Origin: Paraburkholderia sp.
GTDB lineage: Bacteria > Pseudomonadota > Gammaproteobacteria > Burkholderiales > Burkholderiaceae
Assembly (NCBI GenBank): GCA_004322045.1
Contig: SCRN01000031.1
Span: forward strand, 101,310-165,309
Reading direction: 5' to 3'
Length of the DNA stretch: 64,000 nucleotides
The notes beneath the pieces were generated by a model, which worked only from the letters and a program-made list of their open reading frames with translations, made no database searches and was not told the origin of the DNA. Numbering within the stretch: the first letter of the stretch is position 1; each line of letters opens with the position of its first letter. Below are positions 1 to 8,639 of the stretch, piece after piece. The position numbers and the translations under genes were made by a program.

Positions 1-146
1 GCTTCACGCTGTTGTCGATCAAGATCGGTCCCGAGGCGTACGGGTACGGTTTTGCGGCGGCGCTCGTGGCGGTGACCGTTGTCGCCGTGCGCACGCTCGA
101 TCGCAAGTTCGCTTTTCTCGAGTACGAAACGTACATGCTGCAATGA
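1..146 (+). CDS. pelG: Pel exopolysaccharide transporter PelG, C-terminal end (partial)
   Basis: Only the last 47 codons are in the window. The reading frame runs open from the left edge to the TGA at 144-146 and contains a hydrophobic stretch (GYGFAAALVAVTVVAV), then a charged tail ending ETYMLQ. PelG is the polytopic inner-membrane protein of the Pel machinery. The call rests on this tail resembling PelG C-termini and on the next gene, which encodes a PelA-type hydrolase domain and starts inside this stop codon (ATGA overlap, translational coupling). The fragment is too short to exclude another polytopic membrane protein. Confidence 0.65.
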   Translation, partial: FTLLSIKIGPEAYGYGFAAALVAVTVVAVRTLDRKFAFLEYETYMLQ

Positions 147-1063
147 CCTTGAAGACGGTGCCGGCATTGCGCCGGTTTGCCCGCCTACCCGTCGCCGCGC
201 GGCTTCGGGCGGTCCGCTCCGCCTTCGTCGCGCTGCTTGCGCTCACGCCGCTCGCCGCCTTAGGCTGCATGCCTCGGCCGTCAGGTCCCAGCGTTGCGCT
301 GTATTACGGAGAGGAGCCTTCCGTCGATCTGTTCTCCGGTTATGACATCGCCGTGCTCGAGCCCGACAGCGGCTTCGAGCCGCGCGAGCACGCGAGCGCA
401 CGCACGCAGTGGTTCGCTTATGCGAGCGTCGGCGAGGTGACGCCGCAGCGCGCTTACTATGCGGCCCTCCCGAGCGACTGGCTGCTCGGCAAGAACAAGG
501 CTTGGGCCTCGCGCGTCGTGGATCAGGCAGCGCCAGGGTGGCCCGCCTTCTTCGTGCGTCACGTGATCGATCCGTTATGGGCACGCGGCTATCGCGGCTT
601 CTTTCTCGATACGCTCGATTCCTACCAACTCGTCGCCAAGACCGACGCCGAGCGTGCGCGGCAGCAGGCGGGCCTCGTGCGTGTGATCCATGCGATCAAG
701 GCGCGGCATCGCGGTGCGCGTTTGATCCTGAATCGCGGCTTCGAACTATTGCCCGAAGTCCATGACGAGGTTTACGCCATTGCGTTCGAATCGCTCTTCA
801 GCGGTTGGGATCAAGCGAAGGCTCGCTATGTCGAGGTGCCGCAAACGGACCGCGACTGGCTGCTTTCGCAAGCGCAGATCGCGCGCGATCGATATGGCCT
901 GCCGGTGATTTCGATCGACTATTGCGCGCCGGACGACGATGCCTGCGCGCAGTCGACGGCGGCGCGCATCGCGGCACTCGGCATCGTGCCGTATGTCACC
1001 GATGGCGCGCTGCGGACCGTGCGGCCGCGCGCGATGTTGCAGGCCCGTTGCGGCGGGCAGTAG
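143..1063 (+). CDS. PelA-type glycoside hydrolase domain protein (endo-alpha-1,4-polygalactosaminidase family)
   Basis: 306 residues. An N-terminal signal-like segment (hydrophobic residues about 26-41, then Cys42 in a lipobox-like ALGC) suggests an exported, possibly lipid-anchored protein. From about residue 51 it follows the GH114/GH166 TIM-barrel pattern of the PelA N-terminal hydrolase: VALYYGEEP at the start, FAYASVGEV, and RGFFLDTLDSY carrying the likely acidic catalytic residues. PelA of Pseudomonas is about 950 residues with a deacetylase domain; this protein is the hydrolase domain alone. The start overlaps the pelG stop, so it is the distal gene of a pel-type operon. The role in trimming or releasing Pel polymer is inferred from the family. 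Confidence 0.75.
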   Translation: MTLKTVPALRRFARLPVAARLRAVRSAFVALLALTPLAALGCMPRPSGPSVALYYGEEPSVDLFSGYDIAVLEPDSGFEPREHASARTQWFAYASVGEVTPQRAYYAALPSDWLLGKNKAWASRVVDQAAPGWPAFFVRHVIDPLWARGYRGFFLDTLDSYQLVAKTDAERARQQAGLVRVIHAIKARHRGARLILNRGFELLPEVHDEVYAIAFESLFSGWDQAKARYVEVPQTDRDWLLSQAQIARDRYGLPVISIDYCAPDDDACAQSTAARIAALGIVPYVTDGALRTVRPRAMLQARCGGQ

Positions 1064-1110
1064 AAGGCCAGATGTAAACCGTTTGCGTCAGGAACTTGGA
1101 GGGATGGGAG

Positions 1111-2511
1111 TTACCCGAGCGCCTTCATGAAAGACCACAACGCCGGCACATCGGAAGTCGCCGCATTGAAGCGGAACCACGCCGAGGCGGTCTCTTCCGG
1201 GCGGAAATACGAGCCGGGCGCAAGCCAGATGCCTTTGCTCAACGCGTCGTTGGCCACGGCGATGCTGTCTTCGGGCCGGATCGGCAGCTTGGCCCAGAGA
1301 AACAACCCCGCGTTCGGCGCGTGAAATAGTTCGAGGCCCGCATCGGCCATGGCTCGCGTGACTCGACTATGCGCGTTGAACAACCGCTCTCGAAGGTGCG
1401 CGGTGTGGCGGTCGTAGTGGCCGTCGACGAGCACGTTGGCGACGGCTCGCTCGGTAATCTCCGAGGAGGTCAAGCCCACGGCCATTTTGGTCAGCGCGAA
1501 GCGGGAGATCAGGTCGCGGCTGGCCGCGATATAGCCCACGCGCACCGCGGGCGTGATCGTCTTCGAAAACCCGGACAAATAGATGACCCGGCGCAAGCCC
1601 TCCATGGCCGCGAGGCAGGGCGCGCCCGCCGGTGCGAGCGGTCGCGAGATGTCGTCCTCGACCACCCACAGCCCTTCGCGGTCCGCGATTTGCAGCAGGC
1701 GAAATGCCGCCTGCGCATTGAGCGATGCGCCGGAGGGGTTCTGCAGCACCGTGTTGATGAACAGGCCCTTGGGGCGATGCTGTTCGATCAGCGCTTCGAG
1801 TCGTGCAATGTCGATGCCCTCCGGCGTGCGCGGCACGCTGACGACATTGACGAACGCCACCTTCAGAATCTGAAGCAGGTTGCAGTAGCAGGGATCTTCG
1901 ACGACAACCGTATCGCCGGGCCGAAGCAAGGTTCGAACGACGAGGTCCAACGCCTGGGTGACGCCTTGCGTCATCAGAACTTCGGCTGCGCCGACGGCGA
2001 GCCCGTAGCGGCGCAACGTGTCAGCAATGAGATCGCGCAGCGGACCGAACCCGTGTGGATGACCGTAGCCGCCTATGCGCGGCCCCGGCACGCGGCTGAC
2101 GACGCGCAGGGCATGCTGAATCCCGCTTTCGTCGATCCAATCGTTCGGGATCCAGCCGCATCCGGCCTTGATTGGGACGGTTTGATCGGCGAATACGTCG
2201 GACAAAAGCCACGCCGCGTTCAGGCTTGGCGCGCTCCAACTGGGCGCTGCGGGCGCCTTCGCCGGCAGTGTCGCGACGCGGTAGCCGGCGCCTGCCCGGG
2301 CGACCACGAGCCCCAGCGAAACCAGGCGCTGATAAGCCTCCGAGACGGTGTACGTGCTCAAGCCGTGCGATTTCGCGAGGGCGCGTACGGAAGGGAGTGC
2401 GGTCCCGGCCGGATAGGTGCCGTGCCGCAATTCTCCCTGGATCGAAGAGACGATCTGGTCGACCAGCGTGCCCTCGTCCTTGCGCGAACGAGAGAGCTTC
2501 AGCGTGAACAT
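1111..2511 (-). CDS. MocR-family transcriptional regulator (GntR helix-turn-helix + aminotransferase-like domain)
   Basis: 466 residues. Residues about 10-75 form a GntR winged helix (ALPSVRALAKSHGL, then STYTVSEAYQRLVSLGLV). The rest is a fold-type I aminotransferase-like domain with the PLP-lysine motif SGFSKTITPAVRVGY. MocR proteins sense PLP and an amino compound and usually activate a divergent gene. Here the divergent neighbour is an aminotransferase starting 115 bp away, its likely target. The intergenic interval holds the promoters of both genes, but I could not define an operator with confidence. The start at 2511 gives the full N-terminal HTH. Confidence 0.88.
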   Translation of the reverse strand: MFTLKLSRSRKDEGTLVDQIVSSIQGELRHGTYPAGTALPSVRALAKSHGLSTYTVSEAYQRLVSLGLVVARAGAGYRVATLPAKAPAAPSWSAPSLNAAWLLSDVFADQTVPIKAGCGWIPNDWIDESGIQHALRVVSRVPGPRIGGYGHPHGFGPLRDLIADTLRRYGLAVGAAEVLMTQGVTQALDLVVRTLLRPGDTVVVEDPCYCNLLQILKVAFVNVVSVPRTPEGIDIARLEALIEQHRPKGLFINTVLQNPSGASLNAQAAFRLLQIADREGLWVVEDDISRPLAPAGAPCLAAMEGLRRVIYLSGFSKTITPAVRVGYIAASRDLISRFALTKMAVGLTSSEITERAVANVLVDGHYDRHTAHLRERLFNAHSRVTRAMADAGLELFHAPNAGLFLWAKLPIRPEDSIAVANDALSKGIWLAPGSYFRPEETASAWFRFNAATSDVPALWSFMKALG

Positions 2512-2626
2512 TTCAATACAGTTGGGAAGAAAAAATCAGCACGGTTTGACCGCTCGTTTTTTGCTGTCCAGTGATTGTAGCCCGCCGAACCGATACAGTC
2601 GGCGCCATATTCCACGGAGGCCATCC

Positions 2627-3955
2627 ATGAGCACAACGCACAGCAGCCCCGATCTCTCGAACTTCTGGATGCCGTTTACGGCCAATCGGCAATTCAAGTC
2701 CTCGCCGCGACTCTTCAAGGCCGCGAAGGGGATGTACTACACGACGGTCGACGACCGTGCCGTCCTGGACGCGACAGCCGGGCTCTGGTGCGTGAATGCC
2801 GGTCACGGCCGTGCGGAGATCACGCGCGCCGTCGCCGAGCAGCTCGACACGATGGACTATGCGCCCACGTTCCAAATGGGCCACCCGCTCGCGTTCGAAG
2901 CAGCCACGAGAGTGGCCGAGTTGATGCCTGCGGGGCTCGACCGCATCTTCTTCACGAATTCGGGCTCGGAATCGGTCGATACCGCATTGAAGATGGCGCT
3001 CGCCTACCACCGCGCGCGCGGCGAAGGCCAGCGCACGCGCTTCATCGGGCGCGAGCGCGGCTACCACGGCGTGGGGTTCGGCGGCATCTCGGTTGGCGGG
3101 ATCCTCGCCAATCGCAAGACGTTCTCGGGCAATTTGATGCCGCACGTCGATCATTTGCAGCATACGTTGAACATCGCCGAGGCAGGGTTCACGCGCGGCC
3201 AGCCCACTTGGGGCGCGCACCTGGCCGATGAGCTCGAACGGCTCGTCGCGCTGCACGACGCTTCGACGATCGCGGCCGTGATCGTCGAGCCGCTGGCCGG
3301 TTCGACCGGCGTTCTCGTGCCGCCGAAAGGTTATTTGGAGCGGTTGCGCGAACTGTGCACGAAGCACGGCATCTTGTTGATTTTCGATGAAGTGATTACG
3401 GGGTTCGGGCGGCTTGGTGCACCCACCGCGAGCGAATACTTCGGCGTGACGCCCGACCTCTTGACGATGGCCAAGGCGATCAACAACGCGGCCGTGCCGA
3501 TGGGCGCGGTGGCAGCGAGCCGCGCGGTGCACGATACAGTGGTCAACGCGGGCGCTGCGAACGCCATCGAGTTCTTTCACGGCTACACGTATACGGCCCA
3601 TCCGGCGGCCGCGGCTGCGGCTGTCGCCACGCTCGATATCTATAAGCGCGACCGGTTGTTCGAGCGCGCGAAAGAACTATCCGGCGTGTTCGAAGACGCC
3701 GTGCATGAATTGCGTGGGACGGCTCACGTGAAGGACATTCGAAATCTCGGCCTCGTGGCCGGTGTCGAGCTCGAGTCTCGCCCGGGTGCGGTGGGCGCAC
3801 GGGCCTACGACGTCTTCCTCAAATGCTTCGAAGCGGGCGTGCTCGTGCGTTACACCGGCGACATCCTGGCGTTCTCGCCGCCGCTGATCATCGAAGAAAA
3901 ACAGATCGACCAGATCTTTTCAACGGTGCGGGACGTAATGAGCAGCGTCGCCTAA
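2627..3955 (+). CDS. Class III omega-amino acid:pyruvate aminotransferase (beta-alanine:pyruvate type)
   Basis: 442 residues from the ATG at 2627, preceded by a GGAGG at 2616-2620; the longer upstream frame has no ribosome site and runs through the promoter. Class III PLP aminotransferase marks: NSGSESVDTA (about 111-120), YHG (146-148), LIFDEVITGFGR with Asp254 for the pyridine nitrogen, and Lys283 in TMAKAI for the Schiff base. The N-terminal phrase FWMPFTANRQFK is typical of the beta-alanine:pyruvate transaminase subgroup. It probably moves an amino group from a terminal amine (beta-alanine, taurine or similar) to pyruvate. Likely controlled by the divergent MocR protein. The exact substrate is not readable. 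Confidence 0.88.
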   Translation: MSTTHSSPDLSNFWMPFTANRQFKSSPRLFKAAKGMYYTTVDDRAVLDATAGLWCVNAGHGRAEITRAVAEQLDTMDYAPTFQMGHPLAFEAATRVAELMPAGLDRIFFTNSGSESVDTALKMALAYHRARGEGQRTRFIGRERGYHGVGFGGISVGGILANRKTFSGNLMPHVDHLQHTLNIAEAGFTRGQPTWGAHLADELERLVALHDASTIAAVIVEPLAGSTGVLVPPKGYLERLRELCTKHGILLIFDEVITGFGRLGAPTASEYFGVTPDLLTMAKAINNAAVPMGAVAASRAVHDTVVNAGAANAIEFFHGYTYTAHPAAAAAAVATLDIYKRDRLFERAKELSGVFEDAVHELRGTAHVKDIRNLGLVAGVELESRPGAVGARAYDVFLKCFEAGVLVRYTGDILAFSPPLIIEEKQIDQIFSTVRDVMSSVA

Positions 3956-4032
3956 TCGCGGGTCTACCGGGCGGTCGACGCGTTGCTCGATGGCATCGAT
4001 CGATAGCCGGTCGATGCCCGGTCGATGCTCGG

Positions 4033-4608
4033 TCAATAGCGCGAAATCTGGCTGCCGTCGATGCGCACTCGATCGCCCGGCCGCAGCTCCCCGGGTGTCT
4101 GCATGTCGAACGAACGCATGCTGCCGTCGCTCAGTTGAATGTCGACGCGGTAGCCCGACGGCTGCCCCATGTTTTGACCGATCTGATTGCCGGCCACCGC
4201 ACCGCCCAGTGCGCCGATGACGGTGGCCGCATCGCGGCCATGGCCGCGGCCGATTTGATTGCCGAGCACCCCACCGACGACGGCGCCGACCAGTGTCCCC
4301 GCCACGCCGGATGGGCTCGTTGCGCCGCCGATCGGGCGAATGCCGGCGACGGTGCCGTACTGCTCGCCATAGCTGCCGGGCTGCACGTAGGCGGGCTGCG
4401 GCGGCGGCGTGTAGGCAGGCTGCGCGTAACTCGGTTGGGCGTAAGCCGGCTGCGCATAACTCGGTTGGGCGTAAGCCGGCTGCGCATACTGCGGTTGCGC
4501 GCCATAGCCTCCATACGGATTCGCCGCGATGCATCCCGTGAGCGATACGGCGCAAGCTGCGACGAGCGGCAGGAGCAGAGTGGTTTTGGTCAGCGTGGGG
4601 TGTTTCAT
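4033..4608 (-). CDS. Glycine-zipper 2TM outer-membrane lipoprotein (SlyB/Pcp-like)
   Basis: 191 residues from the ATG at 4608. Signal peptide with lipobox VSLTGC (Cys at about 26). After the Cys comes a low-complexity tract of alternating YAQPA/YAQPS units. A glycine-zipper pair follows (GVAGTLVGAVVGGVLGNQIG, then VIGALGGAVAGNQIG), and a small C-terminal domain ends in the aromatic residue Tyr. This fits the 17-kDa surface antigen/SlyB-type envelope lipoproteins, thought to affect envelope stability. The repeat tract is listed separately. It is a single gene with no clear operon partner. The 341 bp between its start and the next gene (4609-4949) show no RNA, operator or ORF that I can support. 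Confidence 0.82.
   Translation of the reverse strand: MKHPTLTKTTLLLPLVAACAVSLTGCIAANPYGGYGAQPQYAQPAYAQPSYAQPAYAQPSYAQPAYTPPPQPAYVQPGSYGEQYGTVAGIRPIGGATSPSGVAGTLVGAVVGGVLGNQIGRGHGRDAATVIGALGGAVAGNQIGQNMGQPSGYRVDIQLSDGSMRSFDMQTPGELRPGDRVRIDGSQISRY
4418..4500 (-). repeat. 30-bp tandem repeat encoding YAQPAYAQPS units
   Basis: Two nearly perfect 30-bp units (4418-4447, 4448-4477; they differ at one base) and a partial third up to 4500 lie inside the lipoprotein gene, in frame. Each encodes ten residues of alternating YAQPA/YAQPS. In-frame repeats of this sort can change copy number by slippage without breaking the frame. Confidence 0.85.
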
Positions 4609-4949
4609 GGGGTGACTCGTGTCGTTTTGAGTGCTGGCGATGCGCAAATGAATCGGATCGGTTGCGTACCGGAGTATAGGGATTGGCGAATCGCGTGTAC
4701 GCGGCTGGGGGGTAACAGTGTGTAAAGTCTGTTGCCGCGCGATGGTGCGGTGGCGCGCAGGTTTCGGCACGCACGGCAACCGTCCAATCCGACGCGCACG
4801 CGACGGCCGCGAAAATGCCGCCGCCGCGAGCGTTCCCGCGGTCGGGACGCCGACAAGGGTTGCCGGCTAAGCGCCATCAACGAGCGCTCAAAGATTACCG
4901 TATCGCCGGGCGTGGCGACAGACACGCGGCCTTCAGTGACCGGAGCGAT

Positions 4950-5594
4950 TTACCGCGATTGCAGAAACGCCGTCACCGCTTGTGCATCTTCTTTGCCGAG
5001 CGAATGCGCCACGGCCGACATCACGGGCGCATTCGCCCGCGTCCCGTCTTGGAAGACCCCGATTTGGCGCATCAAGTACTCGGCGTGCTGGCCCGCAAGC
5101 CGGGGAAATTGCCCGTTTCCTTGCCCTTGGGCGCCATGGCACGAGGCACACGCGGGCACGCCTTTCTCGGGGAGCCCTTCTTCGAAGATCTTCTGCCCTT
5201 GCGCAACTAGCGCGGAGTCGCCCGCGCTGCCTGCCGTCGGCGCTTGTTGGGAATAGTAATCGGCCAACGAAGCAATGGTCGCATCGTCCAGTTGCGATGC
5301 GATCGCCCACATATACGAGCGCGCGTCGGACTCCGAGCGCTGATGTTGCCCGAAGCCCTTCAACTGTGCGACGAGATAGTCTCGCGTCTGGCCATTGAGC
5401 TTCGGAAACATCGGCGACTTACTGTCTCCATGCACGCCGTGACATGCCACGCACAACTGGGAGGCCAAGCGCGCGCCGTCCTGCGCCGAGGCGGGAGACG
5501 TCCCCAGAGCAAGGACGATAGCGACGATCGGCAACGTGGCCGATAGGCTCAGTCGAGCGGAATAACGCGACAGTCGTTTCATATGCCGGTCCAC
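4950..5594 (-). CDS. Periplasmic diheme cytochrome c (c4-like)
   Basis: 214 residues (a second possible start lies 4 codons in, at 5582). Sec signal ending ASA-QDG at about 38. Two class I heme sites: CVACH (48-52) and CASCH (149-153), each followed by a lobe with PKLNGQ or PRLAGQ and a distal Met region, the duplicated plan of cytochromes c4. It starts 35 bp after the cytochrome-porin gene in the same orientation, so the two are very likely one operon. A natural role is to carry electrons between the outer-membrane cytochrome and the inner-membrane oxidases. Confidence 0.85.
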   Translation of the reverse strand: MDRHMKRLSRYSARLSLSATLPIVAIVLALGTSPASAQDGARLASQLCVACHGVHGDSKSPMFPKLNGQTRDYLVAQLKGFGQHQRSESDARSYMWAIASQLDDATIASLADYYSQQAPTAGSAGDSALVAQGQKIFEEGLPEKGVPACASCHGAQGQGNGQFPRLAGQHAEYLMRQIGVFQDGTRANAPVMSAVAHSLGKEDAQAVTAFLQSR

Positions 5595-5629
5595 TTTTTC
5601 GGTTGGTTCGATTTTGAGATGCTCGCGTG

Positions 5630-6979
5630 CTAGAACATGATCCAGGCCAGCAAATACAAGGTGTTGTTGTCGCTGGCGTTGCGACCGTTGCCGTCATAGT
5701 TGTAGCGCGCCCCGTTGAATCTTAGGAACCACGTGTACTGCACCGCGACCTTGACTTGGGGTATCGGCAAGTAATCCGCTTCGAGGGTGATGCCGTTGGA
5801 GTTAGGGGTTCCATTCGCACTGCCGGTTACCGGCGCTGGTCCATATAGACCGGGGTCCGTGCTACCCGTCGTTTGAAAATAGGCGAGTGTGGCGCCATAT
5901 TTTCGATGGTAGTAGTACGACGCTTTCGCTTTGAAGGTATTGAGTGTATCGGAAGCGTTCGTCGGCGTTGGACCCGCACCGATTCCTCCACTCGCAAAAC
6001 TCGCATCCCAGCTTTGCTTCTCGTGAATCCAGGTGGCTTGCGCAGTAATCGAATGCGTGTACGTCAAGTATTGATACTGCGTGTCGAAAGCAATATCCGT
6101 GAAGCGATCGGTCGGCGAAACGGGAATCGTGTTGTCGGGATACTTGTCGGCAATGAGGCCGTATGTGCCGAACATGATCGAGTGCGGGCCCCATTCGGCA
6201 TTGTAGGCAAGCCGCCAGTACGGGTTGTTGCCGGACAGGCGCGCCACGCCACCAGGACTCGTGATGTCCTGCCCCGTGCGCAGGAAAGAGAACATCTGGT
6301 CCGCGGTTCGATACAGGCCGATCTCCGCGTAAATGCTGCGTTGCCAGAACACATAGGCCGTGGCGCCGGCCACTTGCTGCGCGAGCCCGCCGTCGATGAG
6401 CGTGCTGGCCATCGGCGTCAGCGAGACGCTGCTCGAGGCGTAGGGGTACCCGAAGGCCGGCGTGCTGTTCCAGACATCCGACACGGTCGGGTTATTGTTG
6501 AGCGTCATGCCGTAGATGAAGTCGATGTCGCCCTGCGTGAAATGGCCGGCCGCGCGGATATCGGTGTTGTCGATGCCGCTGTGGTGTGCGATGCCGTCAT
6601 AGGTCCATTGCGCGAAGGCGCCGACTGGCCCGGCGATACGGCCCGCATAGAAGATGCTGGCCTGCTGCAGTGCCACCCCGCCGTTGCGCACGAAGTCGTA
6701 GTCGTTGTTATCGATCGTCCGCGTATTCGTTTGAGAGAACTGCAACATCGCGGCGAGGGGAATCGTTTTCTTGTTGGTCAGCGTATAGCCGGTCAACTTA
6801 AAGAATCTGCCGAACGGAGTGAGTTCGGGAAAGCTCACGTGGCAGGCGACGCACGCGAGGCCGGTTTGGCGTGCGAATGCAGGCACTGCCTGCGCTGTGC
6901 GACCGATTAGGCTCAGCACGACTGCCACGAGAAACATCGCCCACCTCGCGCGAACCACGCTTCTGCCCCAGGCATTCAT
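5630..6979 (-). CDS. Cyc2-like fused monoheme cytochrome-porin (outer membrane)
   Basis: 449 residues. Signal peptide to about residue 31 (AQA-VPAF). A single heme site CVACH (43-47) sits in the context PAFARQTG-x2-CxxCH-x3-FPELTPFGR-x-FK-x2-GY, the N-terminal signature of Cyc2-type cytochrome-porins. The remaining ~380 residues look like a beta-barrel: alternating aromatic strands, Asn/Gly/Asp-rich turns, and a C-terminal Phe (LLAWIMF) as in Omp85 substrates. Cyc2 proteins move electrons across the outer membrane, for example from Fe(II). The gene is first in an operon with a diheme cytochrome c. Fe(II) as donor is not shown here; other donors, or an undescribed role, are possible. Confidence 0.72.
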   Translation of the reverse strand: MNAWGRSVVRARWAMFLVAVVLSLIGRTAQAVPAFARQTGLACVACHVSFPELTPFGRFFKLTGYTLTNKKTIPLAAMLQFSQTNTRTIDNNDYDFVRNGGVALQQASIFYAGRIAGPVGAFAQWTYDGIAHHSGIDNTDIRAAGHFTQGDIDFIYGMTLNNNPTVSDVWNSTPAFGYPYASSSVSLTPMASTLIDGGLAQQVAGATAYVFWQRSIYAEIGLYRTADQMFSFLRTGQDITSPGGVARLSGNNPYWRLAYNAEWGPHSIMFGTYGLIADKYPDNTIPVSPTDRFTDIAFDTQYQYLTYTHSITAQATWIHEKQSWDASFASGGIGAGPTPTNASDTLNTFKAKASYYYHRKYGATLAYFQTTGSTDPGLYGPAPVTGSANGTPNSNGITLEADYLPIPQVKVAVQYTWFLRFNGARYNYDGNGRNASDNNTLYLLAWIMF

Positions 6980-7236
6980 GGCACTTCCCCCAAAATATTT
7001 TCATCTTTGTTTATAGGACTGATCGAATCAGCGATGTCGCCCTTGCGCATATATCTGTGCGGATCGACACATGACTCGATTGCGGTCCCTACTGCACTTA
7101 CGGTAGCGCTGAATGGTTCGACGAATTTTGACTTGGCTCAACTGCCCGTTGCGTGCGGGTTAACCACGGGTGATTGGAATCGGCGTCGTTCTGCGACAAT
7201 ACCGGCCCTTCGTCTTCTATCCCGCACACAAACGAT

Positions 7237-7755
7237 ATGGCATCGCATAGCGCACATCATGCCCTGGGGTGGGCGGCCGGTATGACGGCCGCCGCAACCG
7301 TCGCGGCAGCCGGAGCAGCGGGGCCTTGGCACGTCGGCGCGTTGACGGCGCTTCTCGCGGGTGTGGCGGGAGGCACTGCGCCCGACTGGCTCGAAGTCGC
7401 TTGGTGGTCTCGCGCGCGACGGCTGTGGATCGCGCATCGAACGGCAACGCACTGGGGCATCGGTTGGGCGGCCGCGCTGATCTTTGCCTACCATTCGCTT
7501 GGGCGCCTGCATCCATTTGCCGCAGCGCTGTTCGGTTTCGCATGCGGCGGCTTGATGCATCTGCTGGCGGATTGGCCCAACCCGCTCGGCGTGCCGTGGA
7601 TCTGGCGGCGTCATTCCCTGAACCTATGGAAGAGCGGGCGCTGCGACGTGATCGTCGTGGCGTTGGGATGGGCCGGTGCGGCTTGGGTTGCGCGACCGTT
7701 GTGGACTCCGTTCGTCGTGCCGTTGATGCGCGGTTTGCATCCGCTCGCGCGCTGA
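7237..7755 (+). CDS. YdjM-like membrane-bound metal-dependent hydrolase (DUF457)
   Basis: 172 residues from the ATG at 7237. Several hydrophobic segments (about 9-27, 32-43, 67-80, 86-104, 130-146). Conserved polar motifs of the family: PDWLE (47-51), HRTATHW (66-72) and HLLADWPNPLG (104-114), where the His/Asp residues could bind a metal. The family (E. coli YdjM, LexA-regulated) is annotated as an inner-membrane metal-dependent hydrolase of unknown substrate. It ends 17 bp before the convergent end of the ATPase operon. Confidence 0.7.
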   Translation: MASHSAHHALGWAAGMTAAATVAAAGAAGPWHVGALTALLAGVAGGTAPDWLEVAWWSRARRLWIAHRTATHWGIGWAAALIFAYHSLGRLHPFAAALFGFACGGLMHLLADWPNPLGVPWIWRRHSLNLWKSGRCDVIVVALGWAGAAWVARPLWTPFVVPLMRGLHPLAR

Positions 7756-7772
7756 GCGTCGTCTCGTGACGA

Positions 7773-8639
7773 TCAAGCGCCTAACGTCTCCGTCCCGCCA
7801 TCGACACTCGACAGCTCGACGATCTCCGCGGTGATTTGCTCTTGGCGCAGCCGGCGATACTCCATCGTCAACTGCAGCGCCGTTTCGTCGATATTGCGTC
7901 GGGCGGCCATCATGGTGCGCATGCGCGCTTCGCTCTCAGCAGCGAAAGATAAAACGATGGCCTCGCAGATCTGGGTGTACACGTGTTCTTCCGCGAGCCG
8001 CTCGAGCAACTCGCGCGCAGGCAGCGTGACGATGGGCGGCAGACGGCGGTGCACCGGCTCGAAGCGCCTGAAATCGAAAGGCAGCAGCGATGTCGTCACG
8101 ATCGATGCGCCTTCCACGGGTTGCGGCGCGCCGTGCACGAGCATGACGCGCGAGACGCCGCCGTCTTGCAGGCGGCCATATAGCGCATTGACGATGCGGC
8201 CGGCAAGCTCGGGCACGGCATCGACGTGCACCGCCATTTCGGCGGACCAACTCGCCCGATAATCGAATTCTTCGGCCACCAGTTGGGCGCGGTCGCCGAC
8301 GATGAAATACTCGACTGCGCCCGCCGACGGGCGGCGCGCGGCTTGCATCACGCGGTGGTTGTATGTGCCCACGAAGCCTTGCTCCGTGCCGATCACGATC
8401 AGGATTTGCGTGTCGCTTGTTCGAGCCGGCGTCGGCAACTCCGAGGGAAGGGGCAACGCCAGCGCCATTGCATCGGCAATTGCGGCCGCGATTTGATCGG
8501 CGCAGGCACGGATACCCGGCAGGCGTGCAAGCGCGTCGCGTGTGCGGGCAGCGGCAATACCGCGCATCGCCGTGACGACCGATGCCAGTTCACCGACCGT
8601 ACCCAGCCGCGCTTGCACCACGCCGAGTTCGTTGCTCAT
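7773..8639 (-). CDS. atpG: N-type ATPase gamma subunit
   Basis: 288 residues, last gene of the operon. Gamma-type layout: an N-terminal helix with [19 protein letters not shown], a central Rossmann-like part ([16 protein letters not shown]), and a C-terminal helix with [19 protein letters not shown] and [15 protein letters not shown] that would form the rotor coiled coil. It is the central stalk between the catalytic head and the c ring. Its start overlaps the end of atpA by 4 bp (ATGA), so translation is coupled. N-ATPase gamma subunits diverge from the housekeeping F-type gamma. Confidence 0.92.
   Translation of the reverse strand: MSNELGVVQARLGTVGELASVVTAMRGIAAARTRDALARLPGIRACADQIAAAIADAMALALPLPSELPTPARTSDTQILIVIGTEQGFVGTYNHRVMQAARRPSAGAVEYFIVGDRAQLVAEEFDYRASWSAEMAVHVDAVPELAGRIVNALYGRLQDGGVSRVMLVHGAPQPVEGASIVTTSLLPFDFRRFEPVHRRLPPIVTLPARELLERLAEEHVYTQICEAIVLSFAAESEARMRTMMAARRNIDETALQLTMEYRRLRQEQITAEIVELSSVDGGTETLGA

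Noticed and set aside
7128..7141. TTGAC-N4-CTCAA resembling an FNR box between the Cyc2-like operon and the YdjM-like gene
   Set aside because: Two mismatches to TTGAT-N4-ATCAA, poor dyad, and no convincing -10 at class II distance for either gene.
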